Shown here piece after piece: positions 36,999-48,286 of a stretch of DNA of 64,000 nucleotides. Source of the stretch: Arabidopsis thaliana. Taxonomy: Eukaryota; Streptophyta; Magnoliopsida; Brassicales; Brassicaceae. The notes beneath the pieces are model-generated. The model did not search any database. It was not told where the DNA came from and saw only the letters and a program-made list of their open reading frames with translations. The DNA lies in contig NC_003071.7 of the NCBI RefSeq assembly GCF_000001735.4, positions 19,195,443-19,259,442 of the forward strand, read 5' to 3'. How positions within the stretch are numbered: the stretch's first letter is position 1; the number at the start of each line of letters is the position of its first letter. The position numbers and the translations under genes are program-made.

Positions 36999-37431
36999 TT
37001 AAGGTGGACCTGCGAAGCAGAGGACCACCTCCACCGAATCAGCCGCGATACAGAGAAAATCAAAACAATGGCTCATATTAAGCCACGTCAGCTCAGTGAA
37101 GGCCCGCTTTGTTACACACCGTTAATTAGATTTCTCAAATTGTTTATTTGCTCTGAGCTTATACAACAAAGTCTTCTTCTTTCTCTGAGAAGATATTTTC
37201 GTGGTTGTGATCGAAAGATACCAAACTAAAGAGTTTAACTTTCTTCTTCCTTCTTCTTTACTTCAACATCTGATATTTTCTCTCTCTCTTTTATTCAGTC
37301 TGAAACAATATTTCTCGGTAGATTAAGATCTAAAGCTCGTTGATCTAGATTCTTGTTTCTATTTTTGTGTGTTTTAGGCTTTGTTGGTTTTACCAAGTGT
37401 TGTGATTCAGTTTGTTTTGAGGTCTGAGTCT

Positions 37432-39459
37432 ATGGGGGAGATTGTGGTTTTAAGTAGTGATGATGGTATGGAGACTATAAAGAACAGAGTAAAGTCATCG
37501 GAAGTTGTTCAGTGGGAGAAGTATTTGCCTAAAACTGTACTTAGGGTTTTGTTAGTTGAATCTGATTACTCAACTCGTCAAATCATCACTGCCCTTCTTC
37601 GTAAATGCTGTTACAAAGGTCGATTGGTCTTTCCTTTCATTAGCTTATGTTAAAGTTTTCATTTTTATGTTTTGATGTTTGAAATTAAACTCGGTTCATG
37701 CTTTTTGATTGAATACAGTTGTAGCTGTTTCTGATGGTTTAGCTGCGTGGGAGGTTCTAAAGGAGAAGTCACATAACATTGATCTTATACTAACAGAGCT
37801 GGATTTGCCATCTATATCTGGTTTTGCTCTGCTTGCTTTGGTAATGGAGCATGAAGCTTGCAAGAACATTCCTGTCATAAGTACGATGGTGATCCCCTAA
37901 GTCCTTTATACCTCTAAAAACGCCTCTTTGTTAGTTTTTTGGTTCTTATGCTTTTGTTGTTTGTTTGAAATGAATAGTGATGTCTTCTCAAGATTCGATA
38001 AAAATGGTGTTGAAGTGTATGCTGAGAGGTGCTGCTGATTATCTAATCAAACCAATGAGGAAAAACGAGTTGAAAAATCTATGGCAACATGTTTGGAGAA
38101 GACTGACTGTAAATTTTTTATTTCCTTTTTTGAGGTTTCCTTGTGTTGAAGTTTGAAACTTGAAAGACTTATTGTCTTTTTTGGTTATGGATCAGTTGCG
38201 TGATGATCCTACTGCTCATGCTCAAAGCTTACCAGCTTCACAGCACAACCTTGAAGATACTGATGAAACTTGTGAAGATTCCAGATATCATTCAGATCAA
38301 GGAAGTGGTGCTCAGGTATAATAAATATTACCATCTGAGTTTTACATAATATATGTTCTGGTCCTTCTGAATTGTGTTTTGTATGAGTTGTGAGATTTTC
38401 ATCTTGAGATTGCATTGTATATCTCATGTTTATCTCATTTTAGTAGAAGCTAATATCGTGTACATGCTTATGCAGGCTATCAATTACAATGGTCACAATA
38501 AGCTGATGGAGAATGGCAAATCAGTGGATGAAAGAGACGAGTTTAAGGAAACTTTTGATGTGACAATGGATTTGATTGGTGGAATTGACAAGCGTCCTGA
38601 TAGTATTTATAAAGACAAGAGTCGAGATGAGTGTGTTGGTCCTGAGCTTGGACTTTCTCTGAAAAGATCTTGCTCTGTAAGTTTTGAGAACCAAGATGAA
38701 AGCAAGCATCAAAAGCTTAGCCTCTCTGATGCGTCGGCCTTCTCAAGGTATGCATGTTTCCTTGCTTGAATAAAGAATGCCTCAAATCTTGTAATTAGTG
38801 TTTTTAATCAATAACTCTACTTAACTTGCAGATTTGAGGAAAGCAAGTCAGCAGAAAAAGCCGTCGTTGCTTTAGAGGAGAGTACTTCAGGTGAGCCAAA
38901 GACACCAACCGAATCACATGAAAAGTTAAGAAAAGTAACATCTGATCAAGGAAGCGCCACAACGAGCAGCAACCAGGAGAATATCGGATCATCAAGCGTA
39001 AGCTTCCGTAACCAAGTTCTTCAGTCCACAGTAACGAATCAGAAGCAAGATTCACCCATACCGGTAGAATCAAATCGCGAGAAAGCAGCTAGCAAGGAAG
39101 TAGAAGCTGGTTCTCAAAGCACCAATGAGGGGATTGCTGGACAAAGCAGTAGCACAGAGAAACCAAAGGAAGAAGAAAGTGCGAAACAACGTTGGAGTAG
39201 AAGCCAGAGAGAAGCTGCATTGATGAAGTTCCGGTTGAAGAGGAAAGATCGATGCTTTGACAAAAAGGTAAGAGACACACAAGCTTCATCATAAAAACAG
39301 CATCTGAAACAAATACAAGATCAAACTGATTCAATGGAGATGTATAAAAATGGATTACAGGTTCGGTACCAGAGCAGGAAGAAGCTAGCAGAACAACGTC
39401 CTCGAGTGAAAGGCCAGTTCGTGCGAACCGTGAATTCAGACGCGTCTACAAAATCATGA
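37432..39459 (+). CDS. PRR9: Pseudo-response regulator 9
   Basis: There are seven coding exons: 37432-37618, 37719-37880, 37978-38108, 38196-38315, 38476-38747, 38832-39267 and 39361-39459. They give 468 codons. The N-terminal pseudo-receiver domain (about residues 37-155) has Glu89 (ILTELDLP) where true response regulators have the phospho-accepting Asp, but it keeps the Lys in LIKPM. A CCT domain lies at about 417-458 ([37 protein letters not shown]) and gives nuclear localisation and DNA binding. An EAR-like LGLSLKRS lies between them. PRR9 is the earliest of the daytime PRR repressors and shuts off CCA1 and LHY. The intron phases agree throughout. Confidence 0.97.
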
Positions 39460-40109
39460 AGAGCTCTTTCAGTTTTTCCTCTGATTTCTTTTGTTGATTT
39501 TATAACAGAAACTTATTTAGCTTTTGCAATCTTTAGTGTGCTTTTTTTTTTTATGTATTTGATTGGCTTCTTCTTCTCAGCTAATATGAGATACTGGGGC
39601 AACTTTTGTATATATGTCTGCAAATGATCAGGCTAAGCTAAAACAGTAATTCCAATTTCGTTAAGTTGAGAAATATTTCTTGTTGTGATCATATCCAGGC
39701 CGCTTCTCTCTCGATACATACCAACAAGAAACAGATTCTATAAAACTTGATTTATATACCATTGCTATAGTCTATGTATTAAAACTCATCACATTAATTC
39801 TCTCACAGTCAGAGAAACAAAAAAAGGAAACAAAAGCTATCGAAAGAAAAATCAACAAAGAAATCTTTTTTTGTGACCGTTAAACTAAGATTTTGTGACC
39901 GTTAATTGTGATTATCAGTTTCCTTTTCTTTGCTTATAAATAAATAATTAGTGAGAGTCTCAACGCTTCTTCTAAAACATTCGACAAATCAAAACTCTCT
40001 ATCTCTCGCTTCTTCTTATTCTTCAACCCTAGTTCTCTTCTCAAGACAATTTTGTCTTCAAAGAGGAGACTACAAAGAGGAGGATATAGCCAAGAGAGGG
40101 GAGAGCTTT
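39460..40109. other. Spacer after PRR9
   Basis: This holds the 3' UTR of PRR9 and then a possible promoter. A ttataaataaataatta TATA-like box near 39933-39950 is followed by a CT-rich, leader-like stretch (39960-40060). It leads into the small frame at 40110. Confidence 0.4.
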
Positions 40110-40289
40110 ATGGTGGTGGATGATGTCACGAGAGGGCTACCAAAGACCGACGGGCTCAAATCTGACTTTGGAATGGGCTTTGCTCTATGGGCCCTTTTTG
40201 CTACTAAATCCAACAAGGTATTACTTTTTTCATTCTTTTTTTTTTTGTTTTATTTACCTTCAAAATTATTTTTAAGTAAAACTAATTAG
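40110..40289 (+). CDS. Possible small gene, first exon of unknown protein
   Basis: An ATG at 40110 opens a frame of 36 codons (MVVDDVTRGLPKTDGLK, then GMGFALWALFATKSNK) up to an AAG|GTATTA splice donor at 40217/40218. If unspliced, it continues for another 23 codons of Phe- and Leu-rich, intron-like sequence to 40289. The first part has normal amino-acid diversity, is preceded by a TATA box and leader-like CT-rich sequence, and ends exactly at a donor. This suggests a real exon. No second exon is recognised; the downstream DNA is tandem repeats. Family unknown to me. Confidence 0.45.
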   Translation: MVVDDVTRGLPKTDGLKSDFGMGFALWALFATKSNKVLLFSFFFFLFYLPSKLFLSKTN

Positions 40290-40389
40290 TTTCACCATAA
40301 CATTTATATAACTAAAATGTTTATATATTTTCATTAGTTTAAGTGTAAAATGTTTTTACACCTATATTTTATTATAACTTTAGATTTTT

Positions 40390-41215
40390 TTTATATAGAT
40401 AAGTGTTAAATTTTTAAATTTTGTGTAAACTAATTGGATACATCATCCAAACCCCTAGGAGGTGTGCCAGGTTCAATATATGGTTTACACATTATTTAAC
40501 TTTTTAACACTTGTTTTGCTTTTATTAAAAATGTTTTTAAACTTACATATTTTCATATTACTATTAAATCTTTAAGGTATTTTTATTTGGATAAGTGTTA
40601 AATTTTTAAATTTTGTGTAATCTAATTGGATACATCATCCAAACCCCTAAGAGGTGTTCTAGGTTTAATATATAGTTTACACATTATTCAACTTTTTAAC
40701 ACTTGTTTTGCTTTCGTTAAAAATATTTTTAAACTTATATATTTTCATATTACTATTAAATCTTTAGGTTTTTTTTTATTTGGATAAGTGTTAAATTTTT
40801 AATTTTTGTGTAAACTAATTGGATACATCATCCAAACCCCTAAAAACTGTTCTAGATTCAATATATGGTTTACACATTATTTAACTTTTTAACACTTGTT
40901 TTGCTTTTATTAAAAATGCTTTTAAACTTATATTTTTATACTACTATTAGATCTTTAAGGTTTTAAGGTTTCATTTATAGGTTTAATATATGGTTTACAT
41001 ATTATTTAAGTTTTTAACACTTGTTTTTCATTTATTAAAAAATGTTTTTAGACTTATATTTTTACATTACTATTAAACCTTTAATGTTTTTTTGGGATAA
41101 TTTTTTTTTTTTAATTTTGTGTAATCTAATTGAATACAAGATTCAAACATGTAGGTGGTGTTTTAGGTTTAATATGGTTTACAAATTATTTAGGTATTGA
41201 ACACTTGTTTAAAAA
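40390..41215. repeat. Degenerate tandem array, about 190-bp unit
   Basis: The word gataagtgtta recurs at 40399, 40590 and 40783, each time followed by ttttgtgtaa(a/t)ctaattgg, atacatcatccaaacccc, a gttta-ca-cattatt segment and aactttttaacacttgtttt. A shortened fourth unit follows near 40980 and a more diverged fifth near 41096. The spacing is 191-193 bases. No coding potential is seen. The array lies directly after the possible exon at 40110, so it may be intronic. Confidence 0.85.
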
Positions 41216-41231
41216 AATAAAATTAAATCTT

Positions 41232-41700
41232 AGTTTAAGTGGTAAATTTTAAACACGTTGAAAACTAATTGCGCCTAAGCATCTCGTACTTAGTTGGTCC
41301 GTAAGTTTTGGTGTTCGAAGTTTGGAAAGTTTTCACGTAATTTAACACTTAAACTTTAAAAAATCAGTTCATTTAAAACTTTTTGAAAATTAGTTTAAAT
41401 GGTAAATTTTAATCACGTTGAAACTAACCGCACATAGATATCTCATATTTAGTTGATCCGTAAGCTTTGGTGTTTGTAATACTTATAATTAGTTTTTGAA
41501 AAATGTTGATTGTTTTTACTAAATTTAAGAAATTAATTCACTAAAACTTTTTAAGAACTAGTTTAAGTGATAAAGTTTAAATATGTCAAAACTAACCGTA
41601 CATAAACATCATATCCTTAGTTAATCTATAAAGTTTGGTATTCGAAGTTTTCACATAACTAAATTTTAAATTATGTTTTGGAATTTTTCTTCTTAGTCAA
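41232..41700. repeat. Second degenerate tandem array, about 160-bp unit
   Basis: A different unit starts with tagtttaagtggtaaatttt near 41234, recurs at 41391 and again near 41559. Each continues with acgttgaaa-ctaac-c-cat, atct-ta-ttagtt and taagttttggtgttcgaag-like words. The spacing is 157-168 bases and the copies are more diverged than those in the array just upstream. Confidence 0.75.
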
Positions 41701-41907
41701 TTCAATAAACCCTCAAAAGTGAAAACCCAATCATTTTGCTAAACCGCTTCTGCGAACCAATATATGAAACCGATTAAAAAAGCCACTAGATTGATTGGTT
41801 TAAATTAAAAATTTCACCGGTTTGACAAGATACCCAATCATTATACACAGGTAAAAAAAAAGCAAAAAAAAAAAAGACAGCAAAAATTACGGACCATAAA
41901 AAACGGC

Positions 41908-41913
41908 CACGTG
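41908..41913 (+). promoter_or_regulatory. G-box upstream of MTP1
   Basis: A cacgtg core (in ggccacgtgttc) lies about 190 bases before the probable leader exon of MTP1. It is a candidate bZIP/bHLH site, with no further support from the sequence. Confidence 0.3.
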
Positions 41914-42685
41914 TTCATCATGTTCACCGTCAACGAAAGAGATTCCGATTAAGAGAGATGTCGAAGGAGATAAGAGAGAAAGGGGACCCAAAAAAAGGGT
42001 TAGGTGGATCTCTCATGAAATCGGTGGAGCTCCCCCATATCTTTTTTAAATAGCTTTCTTCTTTTGGCCCCTTACCCAGAGATAGATTCTTATATACTAC
42101 TGAGAATCTTCAATTTCTGCAACTTTTGTATCTCTTCCTGGTGAGCCCTTCTCTTCCTCTCGCCACTTTTTTAGGGTTCGGGTTTTCTTTAAAATCTGAC
42201 CTTTTTGCTTGCCTCTGTTTTTATTATTCGTGTTAGGGTTTGTTGTTTTTTCACTTTCTGACTCTGCCATCTGGAATTTATCTGATTGGGACACTTTGAT
42301 TCTGTTTATACAAACAGTAGTTTTATTTACTGAGGGGTCAAACTTGAATCTGTATTTTAGGGTTTTGACTCTTTGTGTTATTATATGGTGTGAAAGCGTT
42401 GACACTGTTTGTTTGCTTGACGAGTTCCTCCTTTTTGTAGCAGTAGTGGGAATGTGGTGGGATACATGTCTTTGTCCTTTGATTTGATATTTCTGGATAA
42501 ATTTGCTTTCTTTTTTGTTGAAACAGATCACCAAATAAGAAAACTCTTGTGGTTCTATTGAATTGGGTTTCCACTATCTTTATTGTAGAGGTAACTTTAT
42601 TTTGTGTTTGTTGGTATTGAGTTCTGTACATCCATCAGGATTTTCGTTGTTGTCTGAGCTTTCTTCTATTTTTTTTCTTATGCAG

Positions 42686-43882
42686 ATGGAGTCTTCAAGT
42701 CCCCACCATAGTCACATTGTTGAGGTTAATGTTGGAAAATCTGATGAAGAGAGAATAATTGTGGCGAGTAAAGTCTGTGGAGAAGCACCATGTGGGTTTT
42801 CAGATTCTAAGAATGCTTCCGGGGATGCTCACGAACGCTCTGCTTCTATGCGGAAGCTTTGTATCGCCGTCGTGCTGTGTCTAGTGTTCATGAGTGTTGA
42901 AGTTGTTGGTGGGATTAAAGCCAATAGTTTAGCTATATTAACCGATGCAGCTCATTTGCTCTCTGACGTTGCTGCCTTTGCTATCTCCCTCTTCTCATTG
43001 TGGGCTGCTGGCTGGGAAGCGACTCCTAGGCAGACTTACGGGTTCTTCAGGATTGAGATTTTGGGTGCTCTTGTATCTATCCAGCTCATTTGGTTGCTCA
43101 CGGGTATTCTGGTTTATGAAGCGATTATCAGAATTGTTACAGAGACCAGTGAGGTTAATGGATTCCTCATGTTTCTGGTTGCTGCCTTTGGTCTAGTGGT
43201 GAACATCATAATGGCTGTTCTGCTAGGGCATGATCATGGTCACAGTCATGGACATGGGCATGGCCACGGCCATGACCATCACAATCATAGCCATGGGGTG
43301 ACTGTTACCACTCATCACCATCATCACGATCATGAACATGGCCATAGTCATGGTCATGGAGAGGACAAGCATCATGCTCATGGGGATGTTACTGAGCAAT
43401 TGTTGGACAAATCGAAGACTCAAGTCGCAGCAAAAGAGAAAAGAAAGAGAAACATCAATCTCCAAGGAGCTTATCTGCATGTCCTTGGGGATTCCATCCA
43501 GAGTGTTGGTGTTATGATTGGAGGAGCTATCATTTGGTACAATCCGGAATGGAAGATAGTGGATCTGATCTGCACACTTGCCTTTTCGGTTATTGTCCTA
43601 GGAACAACCATCAACATGATTCGCAACATTCTAGAAGTATTGATGGAGAGTACACCCAGAGAGATTGACGCCACAAAGCTCGAAAAGGGTTTGCTCGAAA
43701 TGGAAGAAGTGGTGGCTGTTCATGAGCTCCACATATGGGCTATCACAGTGGGAAAAGTGCTATTGGCTTGCCATGTCAATATCAGACCAGAAGCAGATGC
43801 AGATATGGTGCTCAACAAGGTAATTGATTACATCCGCAGGGAGTACAACATTAGTCATGTCACGATACAAATCGAGCGCTAA
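42686..43882 (+). CDS. MTP1: Vacuolar zinc transporter MTP1 (ZAT)
   Basis: This is an intronless coding region of 398 codons. It is a cation diffusion facilitator with six membrane spans. The metal-site motifs are visible in span 2 (TDAAHLLSD) and span 5 (HVLGDSIQS). A cytosolic His-rich loop between spans 4 and 5 covers about residues 182-232 (repeated HGH/HDH). The C-terminal domain contains [11 protein letters not shown]1 exchanges Zn2+ for H+ at the tonoplast and gives zinc tolerance. The ATG immediately follows a splice acceptor (atgcag ends at 42685), so the leader is spliced. A leader exon ending at 42140, and perhaps a second one at about 42528-42590, fit the splice sites. Confidence 0.97.
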   Translation: MESSSPHHSHIVEVNVGKSDEERIIVASKVCGEAPCGFSDSKNASGDAHERSASMRKLCIAVVLCLVFMSVEVVGGIKANSLAILTDAAHLLSDVAAFAISLFSLWAAGWEATPRQTYGFFRIEILGALVSIQLIWLLTGILVYEAIIRIVTETSEVNGFLMFLVAAFGLVVNIIMAVLLGHDHGHSHGHGHGHGHDHHNHSHGVTVTTHHHHHDHEHGHSHGHGEDKHHAHGDVTEQLLDKSKTQVAAKEKRKRNINLQGAYLHVLGDSIQSVGVMIGGAIIWYNPEWKIVDLICTLAFSVIVLGTTINMIRNILEVLMESTPREIDATKLEKGLLEMEEVVAVHELHIWAITVGKVLLACHVNIRPEADADMVLNKVIDYIRREYNISHVTIQIER

Positions 43883-45332
43883 AAGCTAAGTAAGATCTGA
43901 TGAAGGGTTTTTGTATCAGCATTCTCATTAACAATAAAATCAATAAAGTTTCTACATTTTTCACTTTCTCGTGTTCCTCTGCTTTGGTTTATATTGGTAT
44001 AGTTATATACTTATATGTCGTCATCGTTTGGTTGAGCACAAGTAAGCACTATTCCTCTTCAAGGAAGAAACTTTTTGTCCTTGTTTCAAAAAGGGTGAAA
44101 GGACACAACTGCTTAGAACAGATACGTCATTCTTAGGTCTGCCTTCATTTAAGATTCATTATCTTCCTAGGAGTCACAGGGACTTGTGATTGTGTTAGAA
44201 ACAGAATCTGACTGATTGTTAGGGGTTTAATTGATATGTCACAAGTGGACCATGTTTGTCCTGAGAGTAAGTAACCAGAGCTTTAAGTTACATCAGCAAG
44301 TACAATGTAAAGATGAAATCTTCGTAAGTCATTCTTAAAAAAACTATGTAAAAGTTGACTCTTTTTTTTACTTGGTAGGCGGTTCTGGTTCTCTTATTAC
44401 ACAGTAGTATGAACGAGATCTCTAGATTGCAGACAACTTAATTCGTGTTTTCTGGCAAGTTTTTGTGTTGGATCTTGTTTTGGCTGTGTTAGACTTACCA
44501 CGTGAGATAAACAGAGGCCACAATTGAGAGAACATGGATAAGGTTTCTTCTTGTGAGCTTATTAAGATCGAATCTGTGTTCTTGTTTGTCAACAAAGAGG
44601 TTAAAATTTCGGATTTGATCGATAACAAAATGTACTTCTTTGGAATCCTGTAAATATTACAAAGAAGTAAAGGTTAAAAAGGGAATTTTACCGTTTATTC
44701 GATAGCTCGTAAACACAAAATCTGATGCAAAAACAAAGATATTTACAGGCAAACACTGGTTAGTACCCTTAAAGCCAAGGCATCGACAATTACATGTTTA
44801 GCAGATAAGAAGCCTCAATTCACGGGTTAACGAAATAAGAGACTTCAAAAGATTCAATTTTTATCTATTGGGTTGTAACAAAAATCAAGCTTTTCATGAA
44901 ATGTAAGAACACAAAACCAATGGAAACTCTCTTCTCTTCTACTTCTTCTTCTTCATCATCATCTTCCGTGTGTTAACAGAAGTCCCCACAATTGTCTGTC
45001 TTCGCTGCGAGACAAAACTGCCACAGCCAATAATGTTTCTCTGAGGGACCTTGCTTCTGTCAGAGACTCGCTCTCTCTCTCCTCTTCTTGCTCTGCTCAG
45101 CTCTCTCACCAACTCATCTTCAGTCCTCAAACAAACATCTGTTCTCATCTTTGTTTTCTTTCCTTTCTTTCTCATATCTCATTTTCAATTTTCCCAATTT
45201 CTCTTCAACATCTTCATAGCAATTTAAGACCACTATTCCATTATAAAGCTAACTGCTTTAGAAACTCCTCACATTTATTTCTTCCCCATCATTGTTTTAG
45301 AGAGGGAGAAAGAAAAAGAGCTCAGCTTTCTG
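43883..45332. other. Spacer between MTP1 and bHLH70
   Basis: This has the MTP1 3' UTR (aataaa words near 43934), an AT-rich spacer, a minus-strand frame at 44939-45175 listed separately, and the bHLH70 promoter with cattataaagc (about 45239-45249) some 85 bases before its ATG. Confidence 0.5.
44939..45175 (-). CDS. Possible small basic protein
   Basis: An ATG frame of 78 codons runs on the minus strand. It is strongly basic, starts MRKKGKKTKMR, has an acidic-basic middle (RTEDELVRELSRARRGERER) and a non-repetitive part (VPQRNIIGCGSFVSQRRQ), and ends in a Met/Lys run before the stop. The middle part is more diverse than a chance reading of CT-rich DNA would be expected to give, but the ends reflect simple ctt/cat repeats on the plus strand. 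I recognise no family. It may be a short unannotated gene or a chance frame. Confidence 0.3.
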   Translation of the reverse strand: MRKKGKKTKMRTDVCLRTEDELVRELSRARRGERERVSDRSKVPQRNIIGCGSFVSQRRQTIVGTSVNTRKMMMKKKK

Positions 45333-46931
45333 ATGGAGAGGAGTATTCAAGGACAAAACAAGCTCTGTGTAATGTATCTTATCTCAATTTGGAACGTTAC
45401 TAGTTTTTATCTTTCTTGTAATCTTTTCTTTCAACTATTGATTCAAAGATGTGGACTTGCATTTACTCCTTCCAAAAGAGTCCACAATGGTTGCATTCAA
45501 TGCTATATGTGTTTGTTATACCAAAAACACCAACAAATCTGCTCTCAACTGTTTCCCTCTCTTTGAAACATTCCATTTTTCATTCTAATTTTGTTTCGCT
45601 AGACTGACCCACTAACCAAAACCCACACTAGTCTACCCAAATTTAATATCTCTCTTCTCAATCTCACTTTCTCTTCTTACTCACTTGGTAGGTAACTCCT
45701 TCCCCTGTTTTTTCTTTTGTTGCAGTGTTTGGACCAAAAAGTGAATGTGAGAAGAAGCCTACAAGTTCAAGAAACTGTAGAGGATCATCAAAGCTTTGCC
45801 CTTGAAGAGGAAGAACAACAACTCTCAACTCCGAGCTTGCTGCAAGACACAACAATACCATTTCTACAAATGCTGCAACAAAGTGAAGACCCTTCACCGT
45901 TTTTGTCATTCAAAGACCCAAGCTTTCTAGCACTACTATCTCTCCAGACACTTGAAAAGCCTTGGGAACTCGAAAACTACCTCCCACATGAAGTTCCAGA
46001 GTTTCATTCACCGATCCATTCTGAAACCAACCACTACTATCATAATCCATCTTTGGAAGGAGTCAATGAAGCCATCTCAAACCAAGAACTTCCATTCAAC
46101 CCACTAGAGAATGCGCGTTCAAGACGCAAGCGGAAAAACAACAACTTGGCATCATTGATGACAAGAGAAAAGCGAAAGAGAAGAAGAACTAAACCAACAA
46201 AGAACATAGAAGAGATAGAGAGTCAAAGAATGACACACATTGCGGTTGAACGAAACCGCAGACGCCAAATGAACGTTCATCTGAACTCACTCCGCTCCAT
46301 CATTCCATCTTCATACATCCAGAGGGTATAATAAACAAAACCCACAAATCAAAGTTCCAACCTTTATCAAATGTCGAATTTTCTTAACTAATATCTCTCG
46401 TAGGGAGACCAAGCGTCAATAGTAGGAGGAGCAATAGACTTCGTAAAGATCCTAGAGCAACAGTTGCAATCCCTTGAAGCACAAAAGAGAAGTCAACAGA
46501 GTGATGATAACAAAGAGCAAATTCCAGAAGATAACAGTCTCAGGAACATTTCGTCGAACAAGTTGCGTGCGAGTAATAAAGAAGAACAAAGTAGCAAACT
46601 CAAAATCGAAGCCACAGTGATAGAGAGTCACGTCAACCTAAAAATTCAATGTACGAGGAAACAAGGACAACTTCTCAGATCAATCATATTGCTGGAGAAA
46701 CTTCGATTCACTGTTCTTCATCTCAACATCACATCTCCGACCAATACATCTGTCTCTTATTCCTTCAACCTCAAGGTACTTACTTATATAACAAAAAACC
46801 CATTATTCAAAATCATCGACAATGGTGAAAAAATTCAATCTTTTTTGTTTGTTGCTCAGATGGAAGATGAATGTAATTTGGGATCAGCGGATGAGATAAC
46901 GGCGGCGATTCGTCAGATTTTCGACAGCTGA
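45333..46931 (+). CDS. BHLH70: bHLH transcription factor 70
   Basis: The exons 45333-45368, 45726-46325, 46404-46775 and 46860-46931 give 359 codons in frame. The bHLH domain (about residues 180-232) has the H183-E187-R191 DNA-contact pattern in [11 protein letters not shown], helix 1 LNSLRSIIP, and helix 2 [20 protein letters not shown] basic stretch precedes it ([20 protein letters not shown]), and a C-terminal ACT-like region follows. This is the group Ia type related to SPEECHLESS, MUTE and FAMA and to bHLH67. The first exon is very short (12 codons) and its choice is the least certain part. The last intron (84 bases) has no stop in frame, so its retention would add 28 residues. Confidence 0.88.
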
Positions 46932-48286
46932 TTGACTAATCCAAGTAAAAAGTAAAATAAAAAAAGAAACGTTTACTTTGGTAACTTCGTTTTCATGATT
47001 AAATTCTTTATTTGGTCGTATGTGATTGGAGTCTTCTCGGCATGGAACTTGACTTTGGTTTTAGGGTACTAGTCTCTACAGAAGCTGTGGTCCTTCTTTG
47101 GATAGATTTATAATGAAAGTTTGACCCCTCTCTCTTTTTTTATTGTCTTTTTGTTTTGCTTTTGCCTCTCTCTCGGGGTTTTGACTTTTGTATCATAAAA
47201 CTAGAATATAAAAGTTTACAAATTATATTTATCTATAAAATATTTTTATTTTATACTTTACGATTGTTATTAAGTAACGTCCTCTTAAATTCGTCCCGCC
47301 AATCTGTCCCGTAAAAAAAACTCACTGATTTTATTTATGATATGTTTATGAATCATTGTCTAAATATTTTTTAATTTTGTAGTAATTAAATGCTATCTAA
47401 TATCTCTGCGATTTGATGATTATAATCGAATTATTATAGTCATGTAGAAAAACAATATCAAAAATGATAATTTTGTAGTAATTAAATGATATTAAATATT
47501 TCAGAAGTTTTATTTTAGTAACTAATCGTGTAGTTAATGTGGAGAGATTTTGGGAAGATTATCAAATATTTAATTCAAAGATTTTCTTTCTAATTATCAA
47601 AAACAATTATTAAATGCCAGTGGCAGCCACTGTAAATAAATCTCAACTCTAGGATTTATTTCACAAAGTGGCTGCAAAAATGTATATATAAATATCTAAT
47701 CTTTACTTAGATGGCATGGGTTTGAAAAGTTCTGAGTAACTGATAGGCCCAATGACTAAAAGCCCATATGTGTTTCTCATCATAATGGAAGGCCTACAAG
47801 TAGAAGAATTCGCTCGTGTTTATGAATTATGATCTTGATTGTAATCTTATTATCAAAAACCAACCGTAAAAGTATATGAATTGCGTATTTGTAAATTGTA
47901 ATTATTATATAGTATTGAGATTGTGATTAAAAGTAATAATGAATTTGTTGAATTATTATTATAGACTATAGTATAGTAGCAAGAGTGAAATTTTGTTTTC
48001 AAGAATTGAGTCCTAATTTTATAAAAGGAGCCAAAAAACCCAATTCTATCTAATCCAATGAAAACTCCAAGATCGTCTCTACGTCCGCCACGTCAGCACT
48101 ATCCTGATCGGGAAACCCAAAACGAGTGGTCGAATAGTTTCCGACTGGTAACAGAGAAAGCATCTCCACAATCCCCAAAATTCTTTCAACACTTGCTCTC
48201 CATTAATCTTTTAGATAATAAACCTAATTGTTTCTGTTTTGTTTTTGTTTCTGTGAGATTCTTCCGAGGCTTGAAGCTCAATAGCT
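46932..48286. other. Spacer between bHLH70 and CURT1B
   Basis: This holds the bHLH70 3' UTR, AT-rich spacer, and from about 48060 promoter and leader of CURT1B (ccgccacgtcagc near 48087). I see no gene. Confidence 0.5.

Noticed and set aside
36996-37229. Frame upstream of PRR9
   Set aside because: It lies in the PRR9 promoter and leader, overlaps G-box sequence and has no protein family features.
43223-43480. Met-rich minus-strand frame inside MTP1
   Set aside because: It is the antisense shadow of the His-rich loop (cat codons read as atg).
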